From positions 1-64,000 of IMG/VR virus record IMGVR_UViG_3300022700_000069: DNA of 64,000 nucleotides. The stretch is one strand, 5' to 3'. The notes below the pieces were generated by a model. It was given only the letters and a program-made list of their open reading frames with translations. It ran no database searches and was not told where the DNA came from. The DNA is from a virus. A program made the position numbers and the translations under genes. This document shows, one piece after another, positions 52,279-60,194 of the stretch. Numbering within the stretch: the first letter of the stretch is position 1; every line of letters begins with the position of its first letter.

Positions 52279-52295
52279 TATAAAAAATTATAATT

Positions 52296-53225
52296 ATGGA
52301 AAATAATGAAAATACAAATCAACCACAAAAAAAATCAATAAATGATGTGGTTAATGAATATAAACAAAATTCTAATAATAATAGTAGTAATACTGAAGAT
52401 AAAAACACTGCTAAATCAACATCAATACCAGATGCTGGATCATATAATCCAAATAATTATCAATCAGCAATGGAAAAAGAAACTGATCCGGATTTAATTA
52501 CAACACATGAAATTGTCCCACTTCCATCAAAAGGTTTATTATATGAACATAAAATTGATAAAGTTGAAGTTGAATATATGACAGCTAAAGATGAAGATTT
52601 ATTAACAACACCTTCATTAATTGAAAATGGGACTGTTTTAGATATTTTATTAAAAAGAAAAATAAAAACTAAAGGTATTAAAGTTAAAGAACTTTTACCC
52701 GGTGATAAAAATGCAATATTACTTTTTTTAAGAACATCATCATATGGTCTTGAATATCCTGTTGAAGTGCCTGATCCAAGAACTGGTACACCATTTAAAA
52801 CAACTGCTGATTTAAGTAAATTAAAATATAAAGAAATAAGTGAAAGTCCTGATGAAAATGGTCATTTTAATGTTTATATTCCAATGAGGAAAAAGAATGT
52901 TAAATTTAGATTATTAAGTTCGGGAGAAGATATTGAAATATTCAATAAAGCAGAAGAAATTAAAAAAGCATATAATAGAGAATTTAGTGAATATAATACA
53001 ATGAAATTAAAAGCATCAATAATTTCTATTGATGGTAATAGTGATAGAAATTATATTGAACGATTTATTAATGCTATACCAGCTAGAGATTCATTAACAA
53101 TTAGAAGAAAAATAAAAGATGTTTCACCTGATATTGATATGTCATATCCATTTATTGCTAAAGATGGTTTTAAATTTGAAGCTAATTTAACAATTGGTAT
53201 AGATTTTTTTTTCCCCGAAAGTTAG
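52296..53225 (+). CDS. Baseplate hub assembly protein, T4 gp26-like
   Basis: A 309-aa protein. After an 85-residue Asn-rich N-terminus comes HEIVPLPSKGLLYEHKIDKV, then VEYMTAKDEDLLTTPSLIEN, GTVLDILLKRKI, LLPGDKNAILLFLRTSSYGL and a terminal KFEANLTIGIDFFFP. The LPSKG-Y ... MTAKDEDLLT...GT-LD-LL...LLPGD--AIL...R--SYG arrangement is that of gp26-type baseplate hub/tail assembly chaperones (T4 gp26 is 208 aa). The next small gene and the tape measure gene fit the chaperone-chaperone-tape measure order of tailed phages. Confidence 0.65.
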   Translation: MENNENTNQPQKKSINDVVNEYKQNSNNNSSNTEDKNTAKSTSIPDAGSYNPNNYQSAMEKETDPDLITTHEIVPLPSKGLLYEHKIDKVEVEYMTAKDEDLLTTPSLIENGTVLDILLKRKIKTKGIKVKELLPGDKNAILLFLRTSSYGLEYPVEVPDPRTGTPFKTTADLSKLKYKEISESPDENGHFNVYIPMRKKNVKFRLLSSGEDIEIFNKAEEIKKAYNREFSEYNTMKLKASIISIDGNSDRNYIERFINAIPARDSLTIRRKIKDVSPDIDMSYPFIAKDGFKFEANLTIGIDFFFPES

Positions 53226-53242
53226 CGGGTGATTACAAAAAA

Positions 53243-53431
53243 ATGGTTGATGAAGAAATTTATTATTTAACAAGACACGGTAAATTTGAAGCAACATATA
53301 TTGAAATAATTCCAATTTATAAAAGAAGATATTATTTACATTTATTAGAGAAAGAAGCCGAAAAACTAGAAGAAGAAGCAAATAAAAACAATAGTAATAC
53401 ATCAACACAACCATATAATATTCCACAATAA
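53243..53431 (+). CDS. Small tail assembly protein, gp51-like position
   Basis: A 62-aa protein: MVDEEIYYLTRHGKFEATYI, then EIIPIYKRRYYLHLLEKEAE. It follows the gp26-like gene by 17 bases and precedes the tape measure. The EIYYL...F....-EI-P-YKRRYYL-LL pattern resembles the second reading frame of tail assembly chaperones. T4 gp51 has this role; identity beyond that is uncertain. The tail is Asn/Ser/Gln-rich. Confidence 0.6.
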   Translation: MVDEEIYYLTRHGKFEATYIEIIPIYKRRYYLHLLEKEAEKLEEEANKNNSNTSTQPYNIPQ

Positions 53432-53454
53432 CCAAGATAAAATCTTGGTTATTT
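53427..53454 (+). terminator. Hairpin terminator overlapping stop region
   Basis: Stem AATAACCAAGAT / ATCTTGGTTATT with loop AAA, then T. It begins just before the stop of the 62-aa gene and runs to one base before the next late motif. Confidence 0.65.
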
Positions 53455-53462
53455 GTATTTAT
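53455..53462 (+). promoter_or_regulatory. Putative late promoter GTATTTAT (tape measure)
   Basis: GTATTTATATAAAAG, 18 nt before the ATG at 53481 and directly after the hairpin. Confidence 0.6.
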
Positions 53463-53480
53463 ATAAAAGATTAAAATAAA

Positions 53481-56039
53481 ATGGCTGAAGATAGAAGAAA
53501 AAAAATTAAAGATATTAATGATTTAAACTCTGAAAGAATTGAAGAACTAAGAGAAATTAGTGCTCAATTAGAAAGAGAAATAAATAGTGGTGAAGCATTA
53601 TTTGATATTAGATTAAAAACATTAAAACAAGAAAAATATCTTCAAAAACAATATGAACTTCTTCAAGCATATCAAGAAGAAATTAATAATTTAAAACAAG
53701 AAGGTTATGAAGTAGATGAAAGTATCACCAATGATATTGAAAAACGAAATAAAATTTATAGTGATATTAATAGAAAACAAAATATATTTAATAAATCATT
53801 AAAAACATTAGATCGTTCAGTAAAAGAGGTTGCTGGTGGATTTGAATTGATTTGGGATTATTTAATGGAATCTGATAAAGCAATTCGTAATACTATTTTA
53901 AATCTTGGTTTAAGTGGTCAAAAAGCTGAATTAATGAGAGCATCTTTTGAAGGTTCTGCTCAATATGTGGCACGTTTAGGTGGTAATTTAGGTGATGTAC
54001 AAACAATAATGGAAACATATGCAAATGAAACTGGTCGTGCACGTATATTATCAGCAGAAATGGTTGAAGATGTATATAAAATTGGAAAGGGAACTGGTTT
54101 AGGTGTTGAACAAGGTGCTAAATTAGCTGCACAATTTGAATTTATGGGATTAAATGCTAAAGCAGCAATGGATTATACACAAGGAGTTGTTGAAACATCA
54201 GAATTGATGGGTGTAAATACAACAAAAGTAATGAATAACATTACTGATAATTTTAAAAGATTACAAACATATACATTTAAATCTGGTGTTAAAGGATTTG
54301 CAAAAATGGCTCAATATGCTGAAAAATTTAGAATTGATATGGGTTCAGCATTAGATGTTGCTGAAAGAGCAAGAAATCTTGAAAATGTTGTTGACATGAC
54401 TGCCCAATTACAAGTTATGGGAGGTGAATTTGCAAAAACAGACCCATTTCAAATGTTATATCAAGCACGTAATGCGCCAGAAGAATTTAGTAAAAATATT
54501 GCTAATATGACTAAAGGTCTTATTCAATTTAGAGAAACATCTGATGGTACATTTCAAAAATTTATATCACCAGCAGATCGTGATCGTGTTGCTCAAGTTG
54601 CTAAATCATTAGGTATGTCAACAGAAGAATTAACAGAACAAGCATATCGTATGGCTGATTTACAAAAAATGCGCCAACAAATGATTGGAATGGGATTATC
54701 TGATGCTGAAAAGGATTTAATAGAAGGAATGGCAGAATTTAATACACAAACAGGTAAATTTACAGTTCATATAGGAAATGCAACAAAAGATATAAATAAA
54801 TTAACAAAAAATGAATTAGAAATATTAAAAACAGAAAAATCATCATTAGATAAGAGAGCAAAACAAGCACAAACATTTGATGATGTATATAAAGCAACTA
54901 TTCAAGAATTTAAAGCAATATTATTACCAATGTTAAGAGGTGTAAATGATGTTCTTAAAACAATCAGACCATTTATTACTAAATTAGGTGATGTTATTAA
55001 AGAATGGGATATGAGTAGTTTTTTAAAAGGTGCTGGAATATTAGCGAGTAGTGCTTTATTATGGAAAGGAGTAAGTGCTGGTTTAAATCGTGCATCACAA
55101 GGTTTAATAAATGCTGGTAAAAATATTTTTGGTAAAAAAGGTGGTGGTGTTGGATCAACTGCTACCCAAACACTAGCTAAAGGTAAAGCTGCTGGTGCAC
55201 GTGCTGCAGGTAGAGGTACGGGTATGCTTAAGGGTGGTGTTGGTGTTGGTGCTGCTGGTCTTGGTATCGGTGCTGGTGTTGGGCTTGCTGCAGAAGGAAT
55301 TAGTTCACTTGCTGATGCTATGAGTAAACTAACTCCCGAACAAGGAGAAACATTAAAAAAAATTGTAAATTCATTAATGATATTTTCAGGTATTGCTGTT
55401 GCTTTAAGTGTTGGTGTAGCTGCTTTAGGTAGTACAGCAACTGCTGCAGCACCCGGTTTATTAGCATTTGGTGGTGCTGCTTTAATGGTTGGTGGTGCTG
55501 TTAATTTAGCAGCAAGAGGTATTGGAAAAATGGCAGAAGGTACTGGAAAAATGGCAGAAGGTTTTGCTACATTAATTGGTAGTGCTAAAGGTGCTGGTGA
55601 TTCATTATTTAAAATTGCTGGTGGTATTTCTGCAATTGCTGGTTCTGTTGCTTTAATGGGTGCTGGTGGTGTATTTGGATTACCAATGTTTGCAGCAACA
55701 CTTGGATTAATAACAAAAAAATCTGATGATCTTGAAAGAATTGGTGCTGCTTTTGGTAATATTAATGCTGTACTTAGAGGTAGTAAAGAAGATTTTGAAA
55801 GTGTAAAAAATGCTATAACAACAATATCAAAAGCTGATTTATCAAATTTAAAACAATTTAAAAATTTAAATAAAGTATTAAGTGGACCAATTAAAGTAGA
55901 ATTTGCTGATAAAGAAGTTGCATTAGTTAGTAATATTACATTAAATATGGACGGATATGAAATGACTCAAAGAATAGCAGAAAGAGTACCAATTGTACAA
56001 AAAGAAATGGCTAATGGTAAAGAATCTGGTAGATATTAA
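53481..56039 (+). CDS. Tape measure protein
   Basis: An 852-aa protein. The first 125 residues are a coiled coil. A long helical middle (NLGLSGQKAELMRASFEGSA, then VYKIGKGTGLGVEQGAKLAA) resembles tape measure proteins. The C-terminal third has alanine/glycine-rich hydrophobic helices (LGIGAGVGLAAEGISSLADA, then LMIFSGIAVALSVGVAALGS and AGSVALMGAGGVFGLP) that could form membrane-active segments released at infection. A direct repeat GKMAEGTGKMAEGF lies near residue 680. The length would correspond to a tail of ordinary myovirus dimensions. It follows the two chaperone-like genes. Confidence 0.8.
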   Translation: MAEDRRKKIKDINDLNSERIEELREISAQLEREINSGEALFDIRLKTLKQEKYLQKQYELLQAYQEEINNLKQEGYEVDESITNDIEKRNKIYSDINRKQNIFNKSLKTLDRSVKEVAGGFELIWDYLMESDKAIRNTILNLGLSGQKAELMRASFEGSAQYVARLGGNLGDVQTIMETYANETGRARILSAEMVEDVYKIGKGTGLGVEQGAKLAAQFEFMGLNAKAAMDYTQGVVETSELMGVNTTKVMNNITDNFKRLQTYTFKSGVKGFAKMAQYAEKFRIDMGSALDVAERARNLENVVDMTAQLQVMGGEFAKTDPFQMLYQARNAPEEFSKNIANMTKGLIQFRETSDGTFQKFISPADRDRVAQVAKSLGMSTEELTEQAYRMADLQKMRQQMIGMGLSDAEKDLIEGMAEFNTQTGKFTVHIGNATKDINKLTKNELEILKTEKSSLDKRAKQAQTFDDVYKATIQEFKAILLPMLRGVNDVLKTIRPFITKLGDVIKEWDMSSFLKGAGILASSALLWKGVSAGLNRASQGLINAGKNIFGKKGGGVGSTATQTLAKGKAAGARAAGRGTGMLKGGVGVGAAGLGIGAGVGLAAEGISSLADAMSKLTPEQGETLKKIVNSLMIFSGIAVALSVGVAALGSTATAAAPGLLAFGGAALMVGGAVNLAARGIGKMAEGTGKMAEGFATLIGSAKGAGDSLFKIAGGISAIAGSVALMGAGGVFGLPMFAATLGLITKKSDDLERIGAAFGNINAVLRGSKEDFESVKNAITTISKADLSNLKQFKNLNKVLSGPIKVEFADKEVALVSNITLNMDGYEMTQRIAERVPIVQKEMANGKESGRY

Positions 56040-56068
56040 AAAAAACAATTATTTTTTTTAAAAAAATA

Positions 56069-56100
56069 TTGATATTCTAAAAAATTTTTTGTAACTTTGC
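56069..56100 (+). promoter_or_regulatory. Putative host-type promoter TTG-N20-TAACTTTG
   Basis: TTG at 56069-56071, 20-nt spacer, TAACTTTGC at 56092-56100. It is an excellent match to the Bacteroidota -7 consensus TAnnTTTGY. Confidence 0.6.
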
Positions 56101-56467
56101 ACACAGCAATTTTAGCTTTGCATAAAACAAAGTAAATATATATAAAAAAAAGTTTTTTTAAAAAAAAAGTTTTTTCAATTGCAAAAATTCCTGTTTTTTT
56201 ATCATTCTGATAAAAATCAAAGTCACAAATAATTTGTATTTAACTTGTACCAATTTAAATAAAATCATTTGATATTAAAGGGGCATATTATATCTAATTT
56301 TTTCTCCAAAAAAATTTTATACAAAAATAAAAATTTTTTAATGATTATTATTAATTTAAAATAATTTACCTTCAACAAGAATGATATGATATTTTTTTTT
56401 ATTCCCCCGTTAAAATTAAGACAGTTTATCCCAATGTAAAAGTACAATATTTAAAATTAATGTGCAA

Positions 56468-56475
56468 GTATTTAT
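56468..56475 (+). promoter_or_regulatory. Putative late promoter GTATTTAT
   Basis: GTATTTATATAAAAA, 13 nt before the ATG at 56489, the shortest leader in the set. Confidence 0.58.
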
Positions 56476-56488
56476 ATAAAAAATATAA

Positions 56489-59400
56489 ATGGGAAGATTA
56501 AAAGATGCATTAAAACCGAGTAATATTTGGTCTGGAACTCAATTTTCAGGATTAAATGAAGATTTAAATGAAAATGATACACCACCTTCTCGTTTACTTA
56601 ATAATTCAAATGAATTAAGAAATTCATTAAAATCAAGAAATTTATATACTGAATTTACTCAATATCCATTACAACCTAATGATAGAGAAAGAATTGTAAA
56701 TGCTGTATCTGGAATTTTAAATGGTATTACACCATTTAATAGTACAAATTTAAATAATACTGCAATTGGTAGATTAATATCAACACCAACAACACCGTTA
56801 ACAGATATTGGTTTGCTCATGTTAGGTAAACAATTTACGCAAAATTTTAAATCAAATGCATTACAGCAACTTATTCCCAATATTAATTTAAAAAATGCAT
56901 TTGATGGAAATTCAGATACAAAATTATTTCAAGAAAATATAAATTTTAGTATAACAGAAAGAGAAGATGCTGGAAATTTTCAAAATTTTCTTGAAGATTT
57001 TTTTGGTTATAATCCAAATAGAGAAAACCCATTTAGAAAAAATGCATCAAATGCAGAATATATATTAAATACAGGTGTTGGTCAATTAGACTTTCTTTTT
57101 GGAAATAGTGCTAAAGATGATAGTGGTGGTTTAAATAAAAATATTTATAAACCATATAAAATAGAATATTTTAATGGTGCAGAACGTAGTGGAAATAATA
57201 TAGGAAGTAGAGAAAGTTCATTATCTGGTAAAGAATGGTTTAATTTTACTAATTATGATTTTTATAAATATTTACCAATAAATGTTGATTTTAATTCTGA
57301 ATCTCGTGCTAATTCAGAAATGAAAGATGGATATATTACAAGTACACCTGCTGAAGTTGAAGATTTAAGAAATCAAGAATATGCACCAGATTTAGATTAT
57401 ATTAATTCATATTTTGGGAGAACAAAAAATGCAAGATTATTTAATTTAGTTAATGATTTAGAAGAAAGACCTGAAACAGAATTTGATGATAATATAAAAA
57501 ATAGACTTGTTTGGGGTCGTGATGGTATATCAGCTAAAGCAAATGAAAGAATATCAAAATTAAGAGGTGTAAATGTCCCATCATTTGATTTACAAGATAC
57601 TAAATTTAATTATAATATATATACTGGTTTATTAGAATATACACGTAATTTATTAAATGTAAGTGAAGGTCAATTAGTTGATCAAACTAAAAAAATATAT
57701 AAAAATGGTGATAGTATTGATAGTGCTAATGGGTCTAAATTATGGAAAGCACCTGAATCATCATTAAATCGATTTGCAGGTAAGAAGGGTATTAGACAAC
57801 ATTCAATTTTAGATCAATATGATAGATTTGCAAAAGCAATTAGATTTGATGGTAATGAAGTATATGGTGGTAATGAAAATTCTGTTATACATAAATCAGT
57901 TTTACCTAAAATTCATCCAATATTAGATAATGAAGGTAATGTTGATAACACAAATTTGATGTTTTCACTTGAGAATCTTGCTGTTGTTGCAATTGATGGT
58001 GATGGTGAGTATGGTATTATTGATGATGAATATGGTACTCAAATACCAAGTTGTGAGGTCGGTCCGTTTAATGGTCGTATGATGTGGTTTCCACCATATG
58101 CAATTTCATTAAATGAAACAGCAAGTGCTAATTTTGAATCAACTGTAATGGTAGGTCGTAATGAACCAATATATACATATATGCATTCTGAAAGATCAGC
58201 AGTATTAACATTTACCATGCTTGCTGATTATCCAGAACAATTAAAAAATTATATAAAAAATGGTGAATATAAAGATATTGGTGAATTTTTTGCATTTGGT
58301 GGTCCTGAATTTGAACAACCAACATTTTTAAATAATTCAGAAGAAAAACAAAGAAAAAATGAAGAAGAAATAACAAAAATAGAAGGACCAAATAAGAAAA
58401 AGAAAACACCATTAAATTTAACATCATTTAATATATCATTTCCTAATGATATACCAGCAAAAAATAATATTAATTCTAGTGTTATTGATAAGTTATATCT
58501 TGATTATAGATATGAAATTATAGAAGATTTAAATAGTACTATTGGTACTTCAAATGGTTTAAATAGTGATATTTACATATTAAAAGGTGTTGATTTAGCT
58601 TCTGTACCACTAACATTTAATCCACCTGAAGGGTTTAGTCAATCAAACGCTGAATATGATGAAACAGAGAGACCCTTAGATGATACATTAAAAGATGCAT
58701 TTAGTGATCCTGAAAATGTTAATTTTTATGAAATTGATATTGTTGGAAGTGCAACAGCATTATATACACCAAGTATAAAAGATGATGAAGATGATGCTGA
58801 AGCATATAATAAATCAATTGGTTTAAGAAGAGCAAAAGTTGCAGAATCATTTATTAAAGCAAGAATAAAGAAAATATTTCCAGATACTGCTAGTGAAATA
58901 TTAGATGGTTTAAATTTTAATTTAAGATCAGAAGGTGCACCTAATCAAGAATATAATACTGTTGAATCCAAAAATGATTTGGGTGCAAAATTACAAAGAT
59001 CAGCAAAAATAGAAATTGTTGAACGTGAAACAACACCTGATCCTAAACAACAAAATACAACGTCAGATGAACAAAGAGACATAAATGAATTAAAAAAGGA
59101 AAATCAAGGGTTACAAAATGCAAAAAATGTTCAGGGAAAAAATTCAAAATCTGATTGCATAATGAATGAAAGAGAATCAAGTGATATTTCTGATAATGAT
59201 GATGGAATTATGGGGAATGGTAGATCACTATTAAAAAATAAATTTTATCCGGCATTTCATTCACAAACACCTGAAGATTTACATAAAAGATTAACATTTT
59301 TACAACAATGTGTGAGACAAGGTTCTGCTATTAGATCAACACCGGAAGTTGATGAAAATGGTATAAGACGTGTAAAAAATTCAGCATTTGGTCGTCAACC

Positions 59401-59818
59401 AGTTTGTATTTTAAGAATTGCAGATTTTTTTAATACAAAAGTGATTATTGAATCAGTTAATATTGATTATGATGATACTGTTTGGGATACAAATCCAGAA
59501 GGTTTTGGTATGCAACCGATGATTGCATATGTAACATTAAATATGAAAATTTTAGGTGGTCAATCACTTAAAGGACCAATTGATGCACTTCAGAATGCTG
59601 TATCATTTAATTATTATGCAAATTCAACATATACAAAGAATGGTTTATATAAAACACCAACAAAAGAAGCAGAAAAACAAGAAACATATATAAATGGTGT
59701 TTTAGATAAAAAATCACAAGATGCACAAGATGAATTTAATAATAAAACAACAGAGAGCTTTCTTGAAGATAAAACAAATAGAAATATATATAATTATAAT
59801 GAAGATGATAGATTTTAA
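56489..59818 (+). CDS. Large baseplate protein, tube-cap-like with OmpA-like insertion
   Basis: A 1109-aa protein. Middle segment MMWFPPYAISLNETASANFE, then TYMHSERSAVLTFTMLADYP, and C-terminal ILRIADFFNTKVIIESVNID, YDDTVWDTNPEGFGMQPMIA and ILGGQSLKGPIDALQNAVSF have the beta-barrel and NPEG features of tail tube initiator/cap proteins (T4 gp48/gp54-like). At about residues 745-850 lies an OmpA-C-like peptidoglycan-binding segment (YEIDIVGSATALYTPS, then NKSIGLRRAKVAESFIKARI). Such a fusion could anchor the baseplate centre to the cell wall. It overlaps none of its neighbours; the gp53-like gene starts 2 bases after it. Confidence 0.6.
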   Translation: MGRLKDALKPSNIWSGTQFSGLNEDLNENDTPPSRLLNNSNELRNSLKSRNLYTEFTQYPLQPNDRERIVNAVSGILNGITPFNSTNLNNTAIGRLISTPTTPLTDIGLLMLGKQFTQNFKSNALQQLIPNINLKNAFDGNSDTKLFQENINFSITEREDAGNFQNFLEDFFGYNPNRENPFRKNASNAEYILNTGVGQLDFLFGNSAKDDSGGLNKNIYKPYKIEYFNGAERSGNNIGSRESSLSGKEWFNFTNYDFYKYLPINVDFNSESRANSEMKDGYITSTPAEVEDLRNQEYAPDLDYINSYFGRTKNARLFNLVNDLEERPETEFDDNIKNRLVWGRDGISAKANERISKLRGVNVPSFDLQDTKFNYNIYTGLLEYTRNLLNVSEGQLVDQTKKIYKNGDSIDSANGSKLWKAPESSLNRFAGKKGIRQHSILDQYDRFAKAIRFDGNEVYGGNENSVIHKSVLPKIHPILDNEGNVDNTNLMFSLENLAVVAIDGDGEYGIIDDEYGTQIPSCEVGPFNGRMMWFPPYAISLNETASANFESTVMVGRNEPIYTYMHSERSAVLTFTMLADYPEQLKNYIKNGEYKDIGEFFAFGGPEFEQPTFLNNSEEKQRKNEEEITKIEGPNKKKKTPLNLTSFNISFPNDIPAKNNINSSVIDKLYLDYRYEIIEDLNSTIGTSNGLNSDIYILKGVDLASVPLTFNPPEGFSQSNAEYDETERPLDDTLKDAFSDPENVNFYEIDIVGSATALYTPSIKDDEDDAEAYNKSIGLRRAKVAESFIKARIKKIFPDTASEILDGLNFNLRSEGAPNQEYNTVESKNDLGAKLQRSAKIEIVERETTPDPKQQNTTSDEQRDINELKKENQGLQNAKNVQGKNSKSDCIMNERESSDISDNDDGIMGNGRSLLKNKFYPAFHSQTPEDLHKRLTFLQQCVRQGSAIRSTPEVDENGIRRVKNSAFGRQPVCILRIADFFNTKVIIESVNIDYDDTVWDTNPEGFGMQPMIAYVTLNMKILGGQSLKGPIDALQNAVSFNYYANSTYTKNGLYKTPTKEAEKQETYINGVLDKKSQDAQDEFNNKTTESFLEDKTNRNIYNYNEDDRF

Positions 59819-59820
59819 TT

Positions 59821-60135
59821 ATGCCAAGAGAAGATTATAATAGATATGCAATATTAGAAAATGATGATGGTTCAGTGGATAGAATGCCATTTGTTAATAT
59901 TTCTGAGCGTGCTAGTGATAAATATGAATATTGGAATATAACTTTTAGTCGTATGGATAAATTAGCACAAAAATATTATGGAAATCCTTTTTATGATTTT
60001 ATTATATTATATGCAAATCCTGAATTTATTTCACAATTTGATATACCTGATGGTTCATTAATAAGAATACCATTCCCTCTTTCACAAGTAAAATCAGAGT
60101 ACGAGGCGAAATTGGAACAAATAAAAAATCAATAA
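59821..60135 (+). CDS. gp53: Baseplate wedge protein, T4 gp53-like (LysM-type)
   Basis: A 104-aa protein (T4 gp53 is 196 aa). DKYEYWNITFSRMDKLAQKY, then YGNPFYDFIILYANPEFISQ, and FDIPDGSLIRIPFPLSQ have the gp53/LysM arrangement: a helix containing D-LA-K-YG-P--D-II, then N, and a closing I-DG--IRIP strand. It is translationally linked to the upstream baseplate gene. Confidence 0.75.
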   Translation: MPREDYNRYAILENDDGSVDRMPFVNISERASDKYEYWNITFSRMDKLAQKYYGNPFYDFIILYANPEFISQFDIPDGSLIRIPFPLSQVKSEYEAKLEQIKNQ

Positions 60136-60160
60136 TATTATTGTTTTTTTCAAAAATTTA

Positions 60161-60168
60161 GTATTTAT
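60161..60168 (+). promoter_or_regulatory. Putative late promoter GTATTTAT (endonuclease)
   Basis: GTATTTATTTGTAG, 26 nt before the ATG at 60195, so this mobile gene appears to be under late control. Confidence 0.5.
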
Positions 60169-60194
60169 TTGTAGTTCACAATTAATGTTTTATT

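Larger units (their letters stand above)
56040..56488 (+). other. 449-base intergenic region with host-type promoter, no gene seen
   Basis: The longest gap in the window. It contains a well-formed host-type promoter (56069-56100) and a late motif at its 3' end. Between them lie a small hairpin CTTTG-N7-CAAAG (56115-56131) and two A8/9-G-T6/7 tracts (about 56147-56176) that resemble weak terminators. No frame of useful length with a family resemblance is visible on either strand. A short RNA from the promoter to the A/T tracts is possible. Confidence 0.5.
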
